The notes: generated from the letters alone by a model not told the origin. Shown: positions 1 to 7,379, counted from the first letter of the stretch. The stretch: 18,389 nucleotides of DNA from an uncultured Oscillospiraceae bacterium (GCA_900547015.1 URFD01000020.1:1-18389), one strand, 5' to 3'. Numbers and translations: made by a program.

Positions 1-78
1 CGAGCTCCTCGGGGCCGGTCTTGTCGGTCTCGGGCAGCTCGACCGGCTCGACCCATGACGGGTCGATGAGGGCGGTCC
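1..78 (-). other. GC-rich foreign segment at the window edge
   Basis: On the minus strand, positions 76 to 2 form an uninterrupted 25-codon frame in which 24 codons end in G or C; it begins TALIDPSWVEPVEL. The host genes to the right use A/T-ending codons far more freely. The segment ends exactly where recognisable Fmt coding begins on the other strand, and the Fmt frame meets a stop (67-69) when read into it. I read this as a fragment of a high-GC, perhaps actinobacterial, gene joined to this contig, more likely an assembly chimera than a biological fusion. I do not recognise the protein family. Confidence 0.5.
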
Positions 79-270
79 CATGCTTCGCTGCTCCCGAGTT
101 ATCGCGGCGCTGCACCGATCCAGTGGGCAGTGATCAATGGAGAAAAAGTATCCGGTGTAACGACCATGCAGATGAATGAAGGGCTGGATACCGGAGATAT
201 GATCTCCAAAATCGTAGTTCCTCTTGCTGATGACGAAACCGGCGGAAGCCTTTTTGATAAGGGAGGATGA
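79..270 (+). pseudogene. fmt: Internal fragment of methionyl-tRNA formyltransferase (fmt)
   Basis: Fmt formylates initiator Met-tRNA using 10-formyl-tetrahydrofolate. The frame from 79 reads HASLLPSYRGAAPIQWAVIN, followed by GVTTMQMNEGLDTGDM and ETGGSLFDK, which are signature stretches of the Fmt catalytic domain (the SLLP..RGAAPI loop and the ETGGSLFDK segment). Only 63 codons remain of a protein normally about 310 residues long. The 5' part is replaced by GC-rich sequence at 78/79. The 3' part stops two codons after DK at TGA 268-270, inside the ribosome-binding site of pepF. With both ends lost within 190 nt, this is either a remnant or an assembly artefact. Its identity is clear; its biological reality is not. 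Confidence 0.75.
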
Positions 271-276
271 CATCAA

Positions 277-2049
277 ATGCAAGACAACAAGTATGTATGG
301 AAGCTGGAGGATATCTATGCCGATGAACAGGCATGGTATCAGGATTTGGAGATGGTCAAACAGCTGGCAAAAAAATTGACCGCCATGCAGGGCAGAGTCT
401 GCCAGGATGGACACACCCTGCTCGAGACACTGGACCTGACGGTTAAGTGCAACGAGTATTTTTCCAAGCTGTTTGTCTATGCACACTGCCACTACGATGC
501 AGAGATGGCAAACGCAAACTACAAAAAGCTGTATGAGACTGTTTCCGGACAGAGCAACGCAATCAGCGAGCAGACCGCCTTTGTGATGCCGGAGCTGATG
601 CAGATGGACCGCGCACGCTTTGACGAGCTGTGCGAGCAGGTGCCGGAGCTGGAGCTGTACAGCCATTACATCGATGACCTGCTCAGCCAGAAGGAGCATA
701 TTCTGGATGAACGGTCGGAGCAGATGCTGGTACGGATGCAGGACCTGCACGGTTCCTACACCAAAATCTACAAGGACCTGATGGTCAACGACACCCAGTA
801 CGGCGAGATGACCAACGCGCAGGGTGAGACCCTGCCGGTCAACGACTCCAACTACAGCGCAGCGATGGCAGATCCGGACCGCTCGTTCCGCAAGGAGTTC
901 TTTGAAAAGCTGCTGCGTACCTACGGCGGCTACATCAACACCCTTTCGTCCAACTACTATGCGCTGGTCAAGGCCAATGTTCATATCGCAAAGACCCGCG
1001 GCTACTCCTCGGCAAGAAACCAGTCTCTCTCCTCCAACTTCATTCCGGAGGAGGTTTATGACAATCTGCTCCAGACCGTTCGCAGCAACACCGAGCCGTT
1101 CCAGCGCTACATCTCGCTGAGAAATCGTGTGCTCGATTTGGACAAGAGCTATATGTACGATATGTTCATTCCAATCGTGCCGGATGTCGACAAGAAATAC
1201 ACCTTTGAAGAGGCGTATGATCTGATGCTCAAGGCAACCTCCATTCTGGGCGAGGACTACACCGAGCTGGTAAAACGCTCCCACGACGAGCAGTGGTGCG
1301 ATGTTTACCCGAAGAAGGGCAAGGTCAGCGGTGCTTACTCCACCAGCGTCTATGACGTTCACCCGTATATGCTGCTCAACTACACCGGTACCCTCGGCGA
1401 CGTCTTTACCCTGCTGCACGAGACCGGACATTCGATGCACAGCTGGTATTCCAACCAGACCCAGCCGTTCCTCTATTCGGATTACACCCTCTTCTGCGCA
1501 GAGGTAGCCTCTACCACCAACGAGATGATTCTCTATCATTATCTGCTGGATCATGCACAGACCAAGGAGGAGAAGGCACTGCTGCTGTCCAAGCATCTGG
1601 ACGACATCCGCTCGACCTTCTACCGCCAGACCATGTTTGCAGACTTTGAAAACCAGACCCACAAGCTGGTAGAGGAAGGTCAGCCGCTGCTGCCGGATGT
1701 TCTGTGCGAGATTCACCGCAAGATCAATGAGGACTACTATGGCCCGGGCTTTGCGGCAGACCAGGATATTTCCTACGAGTGGGCGCGCATCCCGCATTTC
1801 TACCGTGCCTTCTATGTTTATCAGTATGCGACCGGAATCTCCGCAGCGGTTGCGATTGCAAACCGCATCCGCAAGCTGGGACAGCCTGCCATCGAGGATT
1901 ACAAGAACTTCCTGCGTGCCGGCTCAAGCGACCACCCAATCGAGCTGCTCAAGCTGGCTGGTGTGGACATGGCTTCTCCGCAGCCAATCCTCGACATCAT
2001 CGAGGATTTCGACCAGACACTCAAACAGCTGGAAGAGCTGCTGGGCTAA
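277..2049 (+). CDS. pepF: Oligoendopeptidase F (peptidase family M3)
   Basis: A cytoplasmic zinc metallopeptidase that cleaves short peptides in protein and peptide turnover. At 590 residues it has normal family length, with no signal peptide. The N-terminal oligopeptidase F domain starts with WKLEDIYADEQAW. The M3 zinc site is HETGH at residues 381-385 (two His ligands, catalytic Glu382), and the third ligand is probably Glu409 in FCAEVASTTNE. The ATG at 277 has GGGAGG (261-266) 10 nt upstream. No promoter is visible because the upstream sequence is the fmt fragment and a foreign piece, so its native control region is probably missing. It appears monocistronic: a strong intrinsic terminator follows within 25 nt. 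Confidence 0.95.
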   Translation: MQDNKYVWKLEDIYADEQAWYQDLEMVKQLAKKLTAMQGRVCQDGHTLLETLDLTVKCNEYFSKLFVYAHCHYDAEMANANYKKLYETVSGQSNAISEQTAFVMPELMQMDRARFDELCEQVPELELYSHYIDDLLSQKEHILDERSEQMLVRMQDLHGSYTKIYKDLMVNDTQYGEMTNAQGETLPVNDSNYSAAMADPDRSFRKEFFEKLLRTYGGYINTLSSNYYALVKANVHIAKTRGYSSARNQSLSSNFIPEEVYDNLLQTVRSNTEPFQRYISLRNRVLDLDKSYMYDMFIPIVPDVDKKYTFEEAYDLMLKATSILGEDYTELVKRSHDEQWCDVYPKKGKVSGAYSTSVYDVHPYMLLNYTGTLGDVFTLLHETGHSMHSWYSNQTQPFLYSDYTLFCAEVASTTNEMILYHYLLDHAQTKEEKALLLSKHLDDIRSTFYRQTMFADFENQTHKLVEEGQPLLPDVLCEIHRKINEDYYGPGFAADQDISYEWARIPHFYRAFYVYQYATGISAAVAIANRIRKLGQPAIEDYKNFLRAGSSDHPIELLKLAGVDMASPQPILDIIEDFDQTLKQLEELLG

Positions 2050-2070
2050 GAAATCACAACGACAGGGTGC

Positions 2071-2110
2071 AAGGGCTTTTCGATGACATCAGGGTTCGAA
2101 AAGCCCTTTT
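2071..2110 (+). terminator. Intrinsic terminator of pepF
   Basis: A perfect 13-bp stem (2071-2083 with 2096-2108) around a 12-nt loop, ending in TTTT. It lies 21 nt past the pepF stop. Confidence 0.85.
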
Positions 2111-2331
2111 GCTCTCTTTGCGGCAGAAGAAAAACAGCCCGAAGTGTTCCACAAAAAAGCAGACCTTTTTCGCATGAAACAAAGCCGGTACACCGGAACC
2201 GCCCCAAGCGCCGGACTTCTTTGTCCTGTAGTACGATTCATTTGTATAAAATAGTGGAAAAAGTCGTGCAAAGAAGTTGAAAGTTTTACAGGGCAACCTG
2301 CCCGAAAACCCTGTTCTTTTACCGACAGGGG
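2111..2331. other. Intergenic region without a gene
   Basis: About 220 nt between the pepF terminator and the next promoter. The short open frames here lack ribosome-binding sites and resemble nothing known. The only clear structure is near the right end: arms ACAGGG (2288-2293), CCCTGT (2309-2314) and ACAGGG (2325-2330), the last two flanking the -35 region of the next promoter. Confidence 0.6.
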
Positions 2332-2340
2332 TGGTATAAT
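2332..2340 (+). promoter_or_regulatory. Extended -10 promoter of the small membrane protein gene
   Basis: TGGTATAAT (TATAAT at 2335-2340 with an upstream TG) is a perfect extended -10. No good -35 lies 17 nt upstream. The predicted transcript start (about 2347) falls at the ribosome-binding site, so the leader is very short. Confidence 0.7.
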
Positions 2341-2359
2341 ATCAGTAAAGGAGTTGTTG

Positions 2360-2818
2360 ATGATGCGCATTGTTTCGGCATCACTTTATGCAATGGGACT
2401 AATCCAGATGGCAGTCTATCTGGTGACCGCATTCTCGTTTTACAAGCTGGCGACCATTCGCCGAGTTCCCAATGCGTGGCTGGCGTTTATCCCCTTTTTT
2501 CAGCTGTATATTGTCGGATATATTGGAGATACCCTCAAGTACAACACCGCTCCGTTCAACCGGTATCTCAATGATATTCCGCTGGCCTATGCACTCCCGC
2601 TTCTTTCCATCCTGTCCGGGGTGGTGGGAAGGCTCCCGATGATCGGCTTTGTCGGCAGCAGCCTGCTGTCTCTGCTGGTTTTTGTGGGTCAGGTTTTGGT
2701 CTATCTGTTCGTCTTTGAGCAGTATGCACCGCAGAACAAATTCCTGTTCACCATCCTGTCCCTGATTCCGGTAGTGGGACCCTGCCTGATCCTCTATGCG
2801 ATTCGGGATTATCGTTAA
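2360..2818 (+). CDS. Small multi-pass membrane protein, unknown function
   Basis: A predicted 152-residue inner-membrane protein. I do not recognise a family. Hydrophobic segments suggest four to five membrane spans: residues about 6-28, 42-58, 73-92, 94-116 and 128-148. The linkers are short and the C-terminus is basic (AIRDYR). Basic residues after the first span (KLATIRR) suggest a cytoplasmic loop there. AAAGGAG at 2347-2353 sits 6 nt before the ATG at 2360, the spacing used by several neighbours; an ATG at 2363 is also possible, while the in-frame TTG at 2354 would abut the Shine-Dalgarno. The gene has its own promoter and terminator, so it is transcribed alone. Nothing in the context assigns it a role. 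Confidence 0.75.
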   Translation: MMRIVSASLYAMGLIQMAVYLVTAFSFYKLATIRRVPNAWLAFIPFFQLYIVGYIGDTLKYNTAPFNRYLNDIPLAYALPLLSILSGVVGRLPMIGFVGSSLLSLLVFVGQVLVYLFVFEQYAPQNKFLFTILSLIPVVGPCLILYAIRDYR

Positions 2819-2853
2819 CGAGCTAAACTTATAGACCTCAATATAAAACCCAA

Positions 2854-2897
2854 AAACAGAGCAGCTCCCACCAAACGGCGGGAGCTGCTCTGTTTCA
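2854..2897 (+). terminator. Intrinsic terminator of the small membrane protein gene
   Basis: A perfect 16-bp stem (2854-2869 with 2880-2895) and 10-nt loop, starting with AAA and ending in TTT. The U-run is short, but the stem is very strong. Confidence 0.8.
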
Positions 2898-2908
2898 TGG
2901 AAGGAAAG

Positions 2909-2937
2909 TTGCTTTTTCCCAGAGGCTGTGATAAAAT
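2909..2937 (+). promoter_or_regulatory. Sigma-A promoter of the MBL hydrolase gene
   Basis: TTGCTT (2909-2914), a 17-nt spacer, then TAAAAT (2932-2937) preceded by TGA, which gives an extended -10. Confidence 0.7.
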
Positions 2938-3002
2938 TCTAGCAGGCTTCCCTTGACTGTTGCTTGGCGCAGGGGAGAAAACGGTGCGGAAGGAGATCGG
3001 AT

Positions 3003-3794
3003 ATGGCAGTATTTTGTCCGCTGTACAGCGGCAGCAGTGGGAACAGTGTGTATCTGGAGACAGAGGAGAGTGCGGTTTTAATCGATTTGGGCGTCAGCTG
3101 TCGGGCGGCGGTCAATGCGCTCAAGTCCCTGAACGCCGATGTTCAGAAGCTCAAGGGAATCCTCATCACCCACGAACATTCGGACCACATCAAGGGGCTG
3201 TCGGTCTTTCTGAAAAAATATCCGGTTCCGCTGTTTGGTTCGCCGGCTGTGCTGGACTATCTGCGCGAGAATGTCAAGCTGCCGGAGACTGTCGAGCTCA
3301 AGGAGGCTCCGCTGGAGGGCTTTTCGGTGGGGCAGATGCGGGTGAAGCCCTTCCATACCAGCCACGACAGCGTGGGCAGTCTGGGCTACCGCATCACGCT
3401 GGATGACGGAAACGAGGTGGGGGTTGCCACCGACCTGGGACGCTACACACCGGAGGTGGACCAGGGACTTCGCGGCTGTCAGGTGGTGATGCTGGAATCC
3501 AACTATGACGAGGGGATGATTCTGGCTTCGGACTATCCCTATTACCTCAAACGGCGCATCCGCTCAGACAGCGGACACCTCTCCAACGATGACTGCTCGA
3601 CCGCGTTGCCATCGCTGGCGATGAGCGGAACCCGACACTTTATTCTGGGACATTTAAGCCAAAACAACAACATGGGTTTGCTGGCACATCAGGCGGCTGC
3701 ACAGGCACTGACTCAGGCAGGGCTGGTGGAGCAGGAGGACTATACTCTTCAGGTGGCACGGCGCAGCGAACCGAGTATCCCGGTTGTGATTTAA
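3003..3794 (+). CDS. yycJ: MBL-fold metallohydrolase, YycJ/WalJ-like
   Basis: A cytoplasmic metallo-beta-lactamase-fold hydrolase of 263 residues. The N-terminus FCPLYSGSSGNSVYL is characteristic of the YycJ (WalJ) branch, proposed in other Firmicutes to act as a nuclease in DNA maintenance. The metal motif HEHSDH is at residues 57-62; later ligands are probably in ATDLGRY, the conserved SGHLSN segment and LGHLSQ near the C-terminus. The start is ATG 3003, with AAGGAG (2991-2996) 6 nt upstream; the frame is open further upstream, but that part resembles no YycJ. In many Firmicutes yycJ sits in the walRK operon; here it is alone behind its own promoter, with comM downstream after a terminator-like hairpin. 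The substrate is not known from sequence. Confidence 0.9.
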   Translation: MAVFCPLYSGSSGNSVYLETEESAVLIDLGVSCRAAVNALKSLNADVQKLKGILITHEHSDHIKGLSVFLKKYPVPLFGSPAVLDYLRENVKLPETVELKEAPLEGFSVGQMRVKPFHTSHDSVGSLGYRITLDDGNEVGVATDLGRYTPEVDQGLRGCQVVMLESNYDEGMILASDYPYYLKRRIRSDSGHLSNDDCSTALPSLAMSGTRHFILGHLSQNNNMGLLAHQAAAQALTQAGLVEQEDYTLQVARRSEPSIPVVI

Positions 3795-3804
3795 AAATCG
3801 AAGG

Positions 3805-3836
3805 CAGCCTCCGGAGCATCCGCTCCGGGGGCTGTT
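3805..3836 (+). terminator. Hairpin after the MBL hydrolase gene
   Basis: A 13-bp stem with one G-U pair (3805-3817 with 3822-3834) and a 4-nt loop, 10 nt past the stop. Only two T residues follow at once, so it may attenuate rather than fully terminate. Confidence 0.55.
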
Positions 3837-3889
3837 GTGCTGTGCGGCAAAAAAGACGCAGGACTGCCCTTCCTTTTGGGAGAAGGATG

Positions 3890-3898
3890 TGGTAGAAT
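3890..3898 (+). promoter_or_regulatory. Extended -10 promoter of comM-rlmH
   Basis: TGGTAGAAT (TAGAAT at 3893-3898) lies 27 nt before the GTG start. The -35 region (about 3870-3875, TTCCTT) is weak. Confidence 0.55.
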
Positions 3899-3924
3899 GA
3901 AAAAAACGGATGGAGGGATGACTC

Positions 3925-5472
3925 GTGTACAGCTGTATCACAAGTTATGGAATCAGTGGAATCGATGCCTATGCGGTGGCGGTTGAGGTGACCATCAATC
4001 GGGCGATGCCGATGTTCGATATTGTTGGTCTGCCGGATGCCGCCGTTCGGGAGTCCCGTTCCCGGGTGCAGTCCACCATCATCCACGGCGGCTACGAGAT
4101 GCCGGTGGCAAAAATCACGGTCAATCTGGCTCCTGCCAGCCAGAAAAAATCCGGGCCTGCGTTTGACCTGCCCATCTTTCTTGCCATTATGTCCGCCTCC
4201 GGACAGATTGAACCGCTCGATTCGCAGGCAGCCTTTGTGGGAGAGCTGAGCCTTTCCGGTCAGCTGCGCCCCATCAACGGAGTGCTGTCGATGGCACTGC
4301 AAGCCCGACAGGACGGAATCAAGGCACTGTTTGTCCCGGAGCAGAATGCCCGAGAGGCATCGATTGTCGAGGGCTTGCAGATTTATCCGGTGCGGGAGGT
4401 TTCGGAGCTGTTCGAGCATTTTTCAGGCAGACAGCCAATCGAGCCGCTGGAATTTGACCCGATGCTCATTTTGGAGGGCAGCAACTCCTTCGAGATGGAT
4501 TTGAGGGAGGTCAAGGGTCAGCCGTTTGCCAAGCGTGCGCTGGAAATCGCCGCAGCCGGCGGACACAACCTGCTGTTGATTGGGCCTCCGGGAACCGGAA
4601 AAAGTATGCTGGCAAAGCGCCTGCCGTCGATTCTGCCAAAGCTCAGCTTCGACGAAGCAATCGAGACCACCCGCATCTATTCGGTGGCAGGGATGCTGCC
4701 AGCCGACCAGCCGATTATGAACAGCCGACCCTTTCGCTCGCCGCATCATACCGTTTCTCCGGCAGGACTGACCGGCGGAGGTTCCAGCCCGGTTCCGGGA
4801 GAGATTTCACTGGCGCACAACGGGGTGCTGTTTCTGGATGAGCTGCCGGAATTTCAGCGGCAGGCTTTGGAGGTACTCCGCCAGCCGATTGAGGACAATC
4901 AGGTCACCATTTCCCGCGCAGCCTCCCGTGTGACCTATCCCAGCTCGATGATGTTTGTGGCGGCGATGAATCCCTGTCCCTGCGGATACCGGGGTCATCC
5001 CAAGATTGCCTGCACCTGCTCGGAGCAGGCAGTGCGGCGGTATATCTCTCGGGTGTCCGGGCCGCTGTTGGACCGCATTGACCTTCAGGTGGAGGTAGCT
5101 CCGGTCGAGTTTGAGGATTTGACCGGGGAGAATCAGGAGGAATCCTCCGCACAGGTTCGCAGAAGGGTGGAGGCTGCCCGACACCTTCAGCACCAGCGGT
5201 TTGCCGGAACCGGCATCACCTGCAACGCCCGCATCCCGGCAGGCAAGCTGCACCAGATGTGTCCGTTGGAGCCGGCGGCGATGGACTTTTTAAAACATTC
5301 CTTTGAGCAGATGGGAATGACCGCCCGCGCCTATGACCGTGTGGTGAAGGTGGCGCGTACCATCGCGGACTTGGCGCAAAGCGAGCAGATTCAAAAAAGC
5401 CATGTTGCCGAAGCGCTGGCATACCGCACGCTGGACCAGAGCTACTGGTACGAAAAGAGAAACGAAGGATAG
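3925..5472 (+). CDS. comM: YifB/ComM family Mg-chelatase-like AAA+ ATPase
   Basis: A 515-residue AAA+ ATPase of the ComM/YifB family. In naturally competent bacteria ComM is a helicase that promotes branch migration when taken-up DNA integrates; it is also common in non-competent species. The N-terminal ChlI-like domain (about 1-165) contains FDIVGLPDAAVRESRSR. The Mg-chelatase ATPase core has Walker A GPPGTGKS (220-227) and Walker B LFLDE (302-306). A Cys cluster, CPCG (351-354) with CTC (363-365), sits before the arginine-rich VSGPLLDRID segment, and a C-terminal ComM domain closes the protein. The start is GTG 3925, with GGAGG (3912-3916) 8 nt upstream. rlmH follows after 23 nt and is probably cotranscribed. 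No late competence gene is present here, so the role is inferred from the family only. Confidence 0.93.
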   Translation: MYSCITSYGISGIDAYAVAVEVTINRAMPMFDIVGLPDAAVRESRSRVQSTIIHGGYEMPVAKITVNLAPASQKKSGPAFDLPIFLAIMSASGQIEPLDSQAAFVGELSLSGQLRPINGVLSMALQARQDGIKALFVPEQNAREASIVEGLQIYPVREVSELFEHFSGRQPIEPLEFDPMLILEGSNSFEMDLREVKGQPFAKRALEIAAAGGHNLLLIGPPGTGKSMLAKRLPSILPKLSFDEAIETTRIYSVAGMLPADQPIMNSRPFRSPHHTVSPAGLTGGGSSPVPGEISLAHNGVLFLDELPEFQRQALEVLRQPIEDNQVTISRAASRVTYPSSMMFVAAMNPCPCGYRGHPKIACTCSEQAVRRYISRVSGPLLDRIDLQVEVAPVEFEDLTGENQEESSAQVRRRVEAARHLQHQRFAGTGITCNARIPAGKLHQMCPLEPAAMDFLKHSFEQMGMTARAYDRVVKVARTIADLAQSEQIQKSHVAEALAYRTLDQSYWYEKRNEG

Positions 5473-5495
5473 AGAAAAAAAGAGGGATTCGCGTT

Positions 5496-5978
5496 ATGTT
5501 AAAAATCGATTTGATTACGGTGGGCAAGCTCAAGGAGGATTATCTGCGGGCGGCCTGTGAGGAATACTGCAAGCGGATGGGAGCCTTTGCCAAGCTCCAA
5601 ATCGTGGAGCTGCCGGAATCCCGGATGCCGCAGAACCCGTCCGATGCCCAGATTGCCGCCTGCATCCGGCAGGAGGGAGAAGCAATTTTAAACAAAATTC
5701 CTGCCCAGAGCTTTGTGGCAGCGATGTGCATTGAGGGCAAGATGCTGTCCTCCGAGGAGCTGGCAGAGACGCTGACCCGGGTTCAGAATCAGGGAAACAG
5801 CCAGCTGAGCTTTATCATCGGCGGCTCTTGGGGGCTGGATGCTGCGGTCAAGGCAAGGGCAGACCTGCGGTTGTCGATGTCCCGCATGACCTTTCCGCAC
5901 CAGCTGGCAAGGGTCATGCTGCTCGAACAGATTTATCGGGCGTGCAGCATCAACCACAACACCAAGTACCACAAATAG
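5496..5978 (+). CDS. rlmH: 23S rRNA (pseudouridine-1915-N3) methyltransferase RlmH
   Basis: RlmH methylates pseudouridine 1915 in helix 69 of 23S rRNA with S-adenosylmethionine, acting as a homodimer on assembled 70S ribosomes. The 160-residue length is standard. The SPOUT-fold knot is clear: IIGGSWGL (about 107-114) for cofactor binding, then LRLSMSRMTFPHQLARVMLLEQIYRA and the conserved C-terminal YHK. Trp112 in GGSWGL is unusual, since many relatives have Leu, Phe or His there. Start ATG 5496, with AGAGGG (5481-5486) 9 nt upstream. It is the second gene of the comM operon. No convincing terminator follows; a weak GGAGAA/TTCTCC hairpin lies just downstream. Confidence 0.96.
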   Translation: MLKIDLITVGKLKEDYLRAACEEYCKRMGAFAKLQIVELPESRMPQNPSDAQIAACIRQEGEAILNKIPAQSFVAAMCIEGKMLSSEELAETLTRVQNQGNSQLSFIIGGSWGLDAAVKARADLRLSMSRMTFPHQLARVMLLEQIYRACSINHNTKYHK

Positions 5979-6153
5979 AGGAGAAAAATTAGAAAATTTT
6001 GGAATCCCTTCTCCGTTGCGGAACATCAGCCCCAAAAGAACACGGCGGTTTTGACGGGAATTGCAGCTTGCTCCTGCAGATTTTGTACAAAAAAGGAGGC
6101 AGGAAACCGGCTCGATTTCTTCATTTCCAAAGCAGAAGTTGTGGGCTTTTATT
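5979..6153. other. Intergenic region with a perfect palindrome
   Basis: About 175 nt with no gene. It holds the perfect 12-nt palindrome TTTTGTACAAAA (6081-6092), nested in arms CTCCT (6071-6075) and AGGAG (6094-6098). It lies 60-80 nt upstream of the corA-family promoter and could be a protein-binding site or a transcript-end hairpin; there is no T-run after it. Confidence 0.45.
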
Positions 6154-6181
6154 TTGAAATCAGACTCTTTTATGATATAAT
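6154..6181 (+). promoter_or_regulatory. Strong sigma-A promoter of the CorA-type transporter gene
   Basis: TTGAAA (6154-6159), a 16-nt spacer, then TGATATAAT with TATAAT at 6176-6181 (extended -10). The predicted start near 6188 gives a 5' leader of about 155 nt. Confidence 0.8.
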
Positions 6182-6187
6182 AAGACT

Positions 6188-6342
6188 GTTATGGAGATTT
6201 TCATTACAGATGAGGTGAGTATTTTTGAAGCCTGACCCGTTAGGCTGTCCGGCGTACAGCAAAAAATTAAAGTATCGGGCAGGTTTTTCAGCTGGAGGGT
6301 GCTAAGACCAATCCTGCCCGTTTGGATGGGAAGGAGCCGGCC
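6188..6342 (+). promoter_or_regulatory. Structured 5' leader, candidate metal-responsive riboswitch or attenuator
   Basis: The leader contains two mutually exclusive helices. CGGGCAGG (6276-6283) can pair with the earlier CCTGACCCG (6231-6239, one bulged A) or with the later CCTGCCCG (6313-6320), which is followed by TTT and then the ribosome-binding site AAGGAG (6331-6336). Small hairpins 6229-6246 and 6244-6260 also fit. This swap is the usual architecture of an RNA switch, and a metal-ion transporter follows. Short pieces (GAGGTGAG, CAGCTGGA, GTGCTAA) recall the Mg2+ M-box, but its conserved central core is not visible, so I do not call an M-box. The ligand is unknown. Confidence 0.45.
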
Positions 6343-7275
6343 ATGCTCAATTTTTATAAAACACTCGACAACCGTGTGCGGCAAATCGCGGCGGTCGAGG
6401 ATGGCTGCTGGGTGTGTGCAATCTGCCCGACCGAGCAGGAAGTGCGCTATCTTGTGGATGTTTTAGGATTAGAACAGGATTTTGTAAGAGCCGCACTGGA
6501 CGAAGAGGAAACCTCGCGTATCGAGTCGGAGGACGACCAGACGCTGATTGTTGTGGACGTGCCGGTGGCAGAGAAGCAGGACGAGGAGAAAACCATCGTC
6601 TACTCCACAATGCCAATGGCAATTATTTCCAACAACAATTTTATCACGACGGTGTGCCTGCGTGAGAATGCGGTCATTACCGAAATCAGCCAGGGACTGG
6701 TGAAAAATATCCAGACCCACATGAGAACCCATTTTCTGCTGAGCATCCTGCTGCGCATCGCAACGCGCTTTTTGCAGTACCTCAAGCAGATTGACAAGAT
6801 TTCCTACACAACAGAAAACCTGCTGCACAAGACGATGAGAAACAAGGAGCTGGTGCAGATTTTGGGATTGGAAAAATCGCTGGTCTATTTTTCCACCTCG
6901 CTCAAATCCAACGAGGTGACGCTGGAAAAGATCCTGCGCGGCCGGCTGATCAAGCTCTATGATGAAGATGAGGAATTGCTGGAGGATGTTATCATCGAGG
7001 TCAAGCAGGCCATTGAGATGTGCTCGATTTACTCCAACGTCCTTTCCAATACGATGGATGCGTTCGCCTCCATCATCTCGAACAACCTGAATATCGTGAT
7101 GAAGGTGCTGACAGCGCTGACCATTGTCATGGCGCTGCCGAACGTTATTTTTGGAATGTATGGCATGAACGTCGAGGGAATGCCGATGCCGTACTTCTGG
7201 TTTGCTATGCTTCTGGCTGGCCTGCTGATGCTGGTGTGCATGGTGATTCTTTGGAAAAAGGATATGTTCCATTGA
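6343..7275 (+). CDS. CorA-type divalent metal ion (probably Mg2+) transporter
   Basis: An inner-membrane channel of the CorA family, a homopentamer that lets Mg2+ (sometimes Co2+ or Ni2+) enter down its gradient. At 310 residues it has normal length. A large acidic cytoplasmic N-terminal domain (about 1-245) includes the long helix of the funnel. Two C-terminal membrane helices follow (about 250-272 and 284-304), with the signature YGMN at 273-276 and a periplasmic loop NVEGMPMPYF between them. The cytoplasmic C-terminus WKKDMFH is basic, as in the family. Start ATG 6343, with AAGGAG 6 nt upstream; an in-frame TTG at 6322 would leave the Shine-Dalgarno inside the gene. The structured leader suggests expression controlled at the RNA level. 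Confidence 0.92.
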   Translation: MLNFYKTLDNRVRQIAAVEDGCWVCAICPTEQEVRYLVDVLGLEQDFVRAALDEEETSRIESEDDQTLIVVDVPVAEKQDEEKTIVYSTMPMAIISNNNFITTVCLRENAVITEISQGLVKNIQTHMRTHFLLSILLRIATRFLQYLKQIDKISYTTENLLHKTMRNKELVQILGLEKSLVYFSTSLKSNEVTLEKILRGRLIKLYDEDEELLEDVIIEVKQAIEMCSIYSNVLSNTMDAFASIISNNLNIVMKVLTALTIVMALPNVIFGMYGMNVEGMPMPYFWFAMLLAGLLMLVCMVILWKKDMFH

Positions 7276-7349
7276 TTTTGGATTGGAATATATTGTTTGT
7301 GAGACGCTCTGTTGCCCTGTGGCAGCAGAAAAAAATTCGACAGGCAGTG

Positions 7350-7379
7350 TGCTTTTTAGCGGCGCCGGTCGGGTATGAT
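7350..7379 (+). promoter_or_regulatory. Possible murA promoter
   Basis: TATGAT at 7374-7379 is a good -10. The best -35 (TGCTTT at 7350-7355, 18-nt spacer) is poor. The leader to the TTG start would be about 160 nt. Confidence 0.35.

Noticed and set aside
2083..2280. Short open frames in the gap after pepF
   Set aside because: They overlap the terminator hairpin, lack ribosome-binding sites and have no conserved features.
3640..4419. Minus-strand frame (about 259 codons) across the yycJ-comM boundary
   Set aside because: It crosses a hairpin, a promoter and two real genes on the other strand; no recognisable domain.
6191..6235. 14-codon leader peptide (ATG at 6191, MEIFITDEVSIFEA)
   Set aside because: No Shine-Dalgarno upstream, and the predicted transcript start is only a few bases before it.
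6208..6310. M-box Mg2+ riboswitch
   Set aside because: Only short fragments match (GAGGTGAG, CAGCTGGA, GTGCTAA); the conserved core around ATGTCC...GACGCC...TGGGTCAACAG is absent, so it is kept only as an unnamed structured leader.
7309..7329. Terminator after the CorA-type gene (CTGTTGCC/GGCAGCAG hairpin)
   Set aside because: The stem is followed by A residues rather than T in the plus direction, so it should not terminate this transcript.
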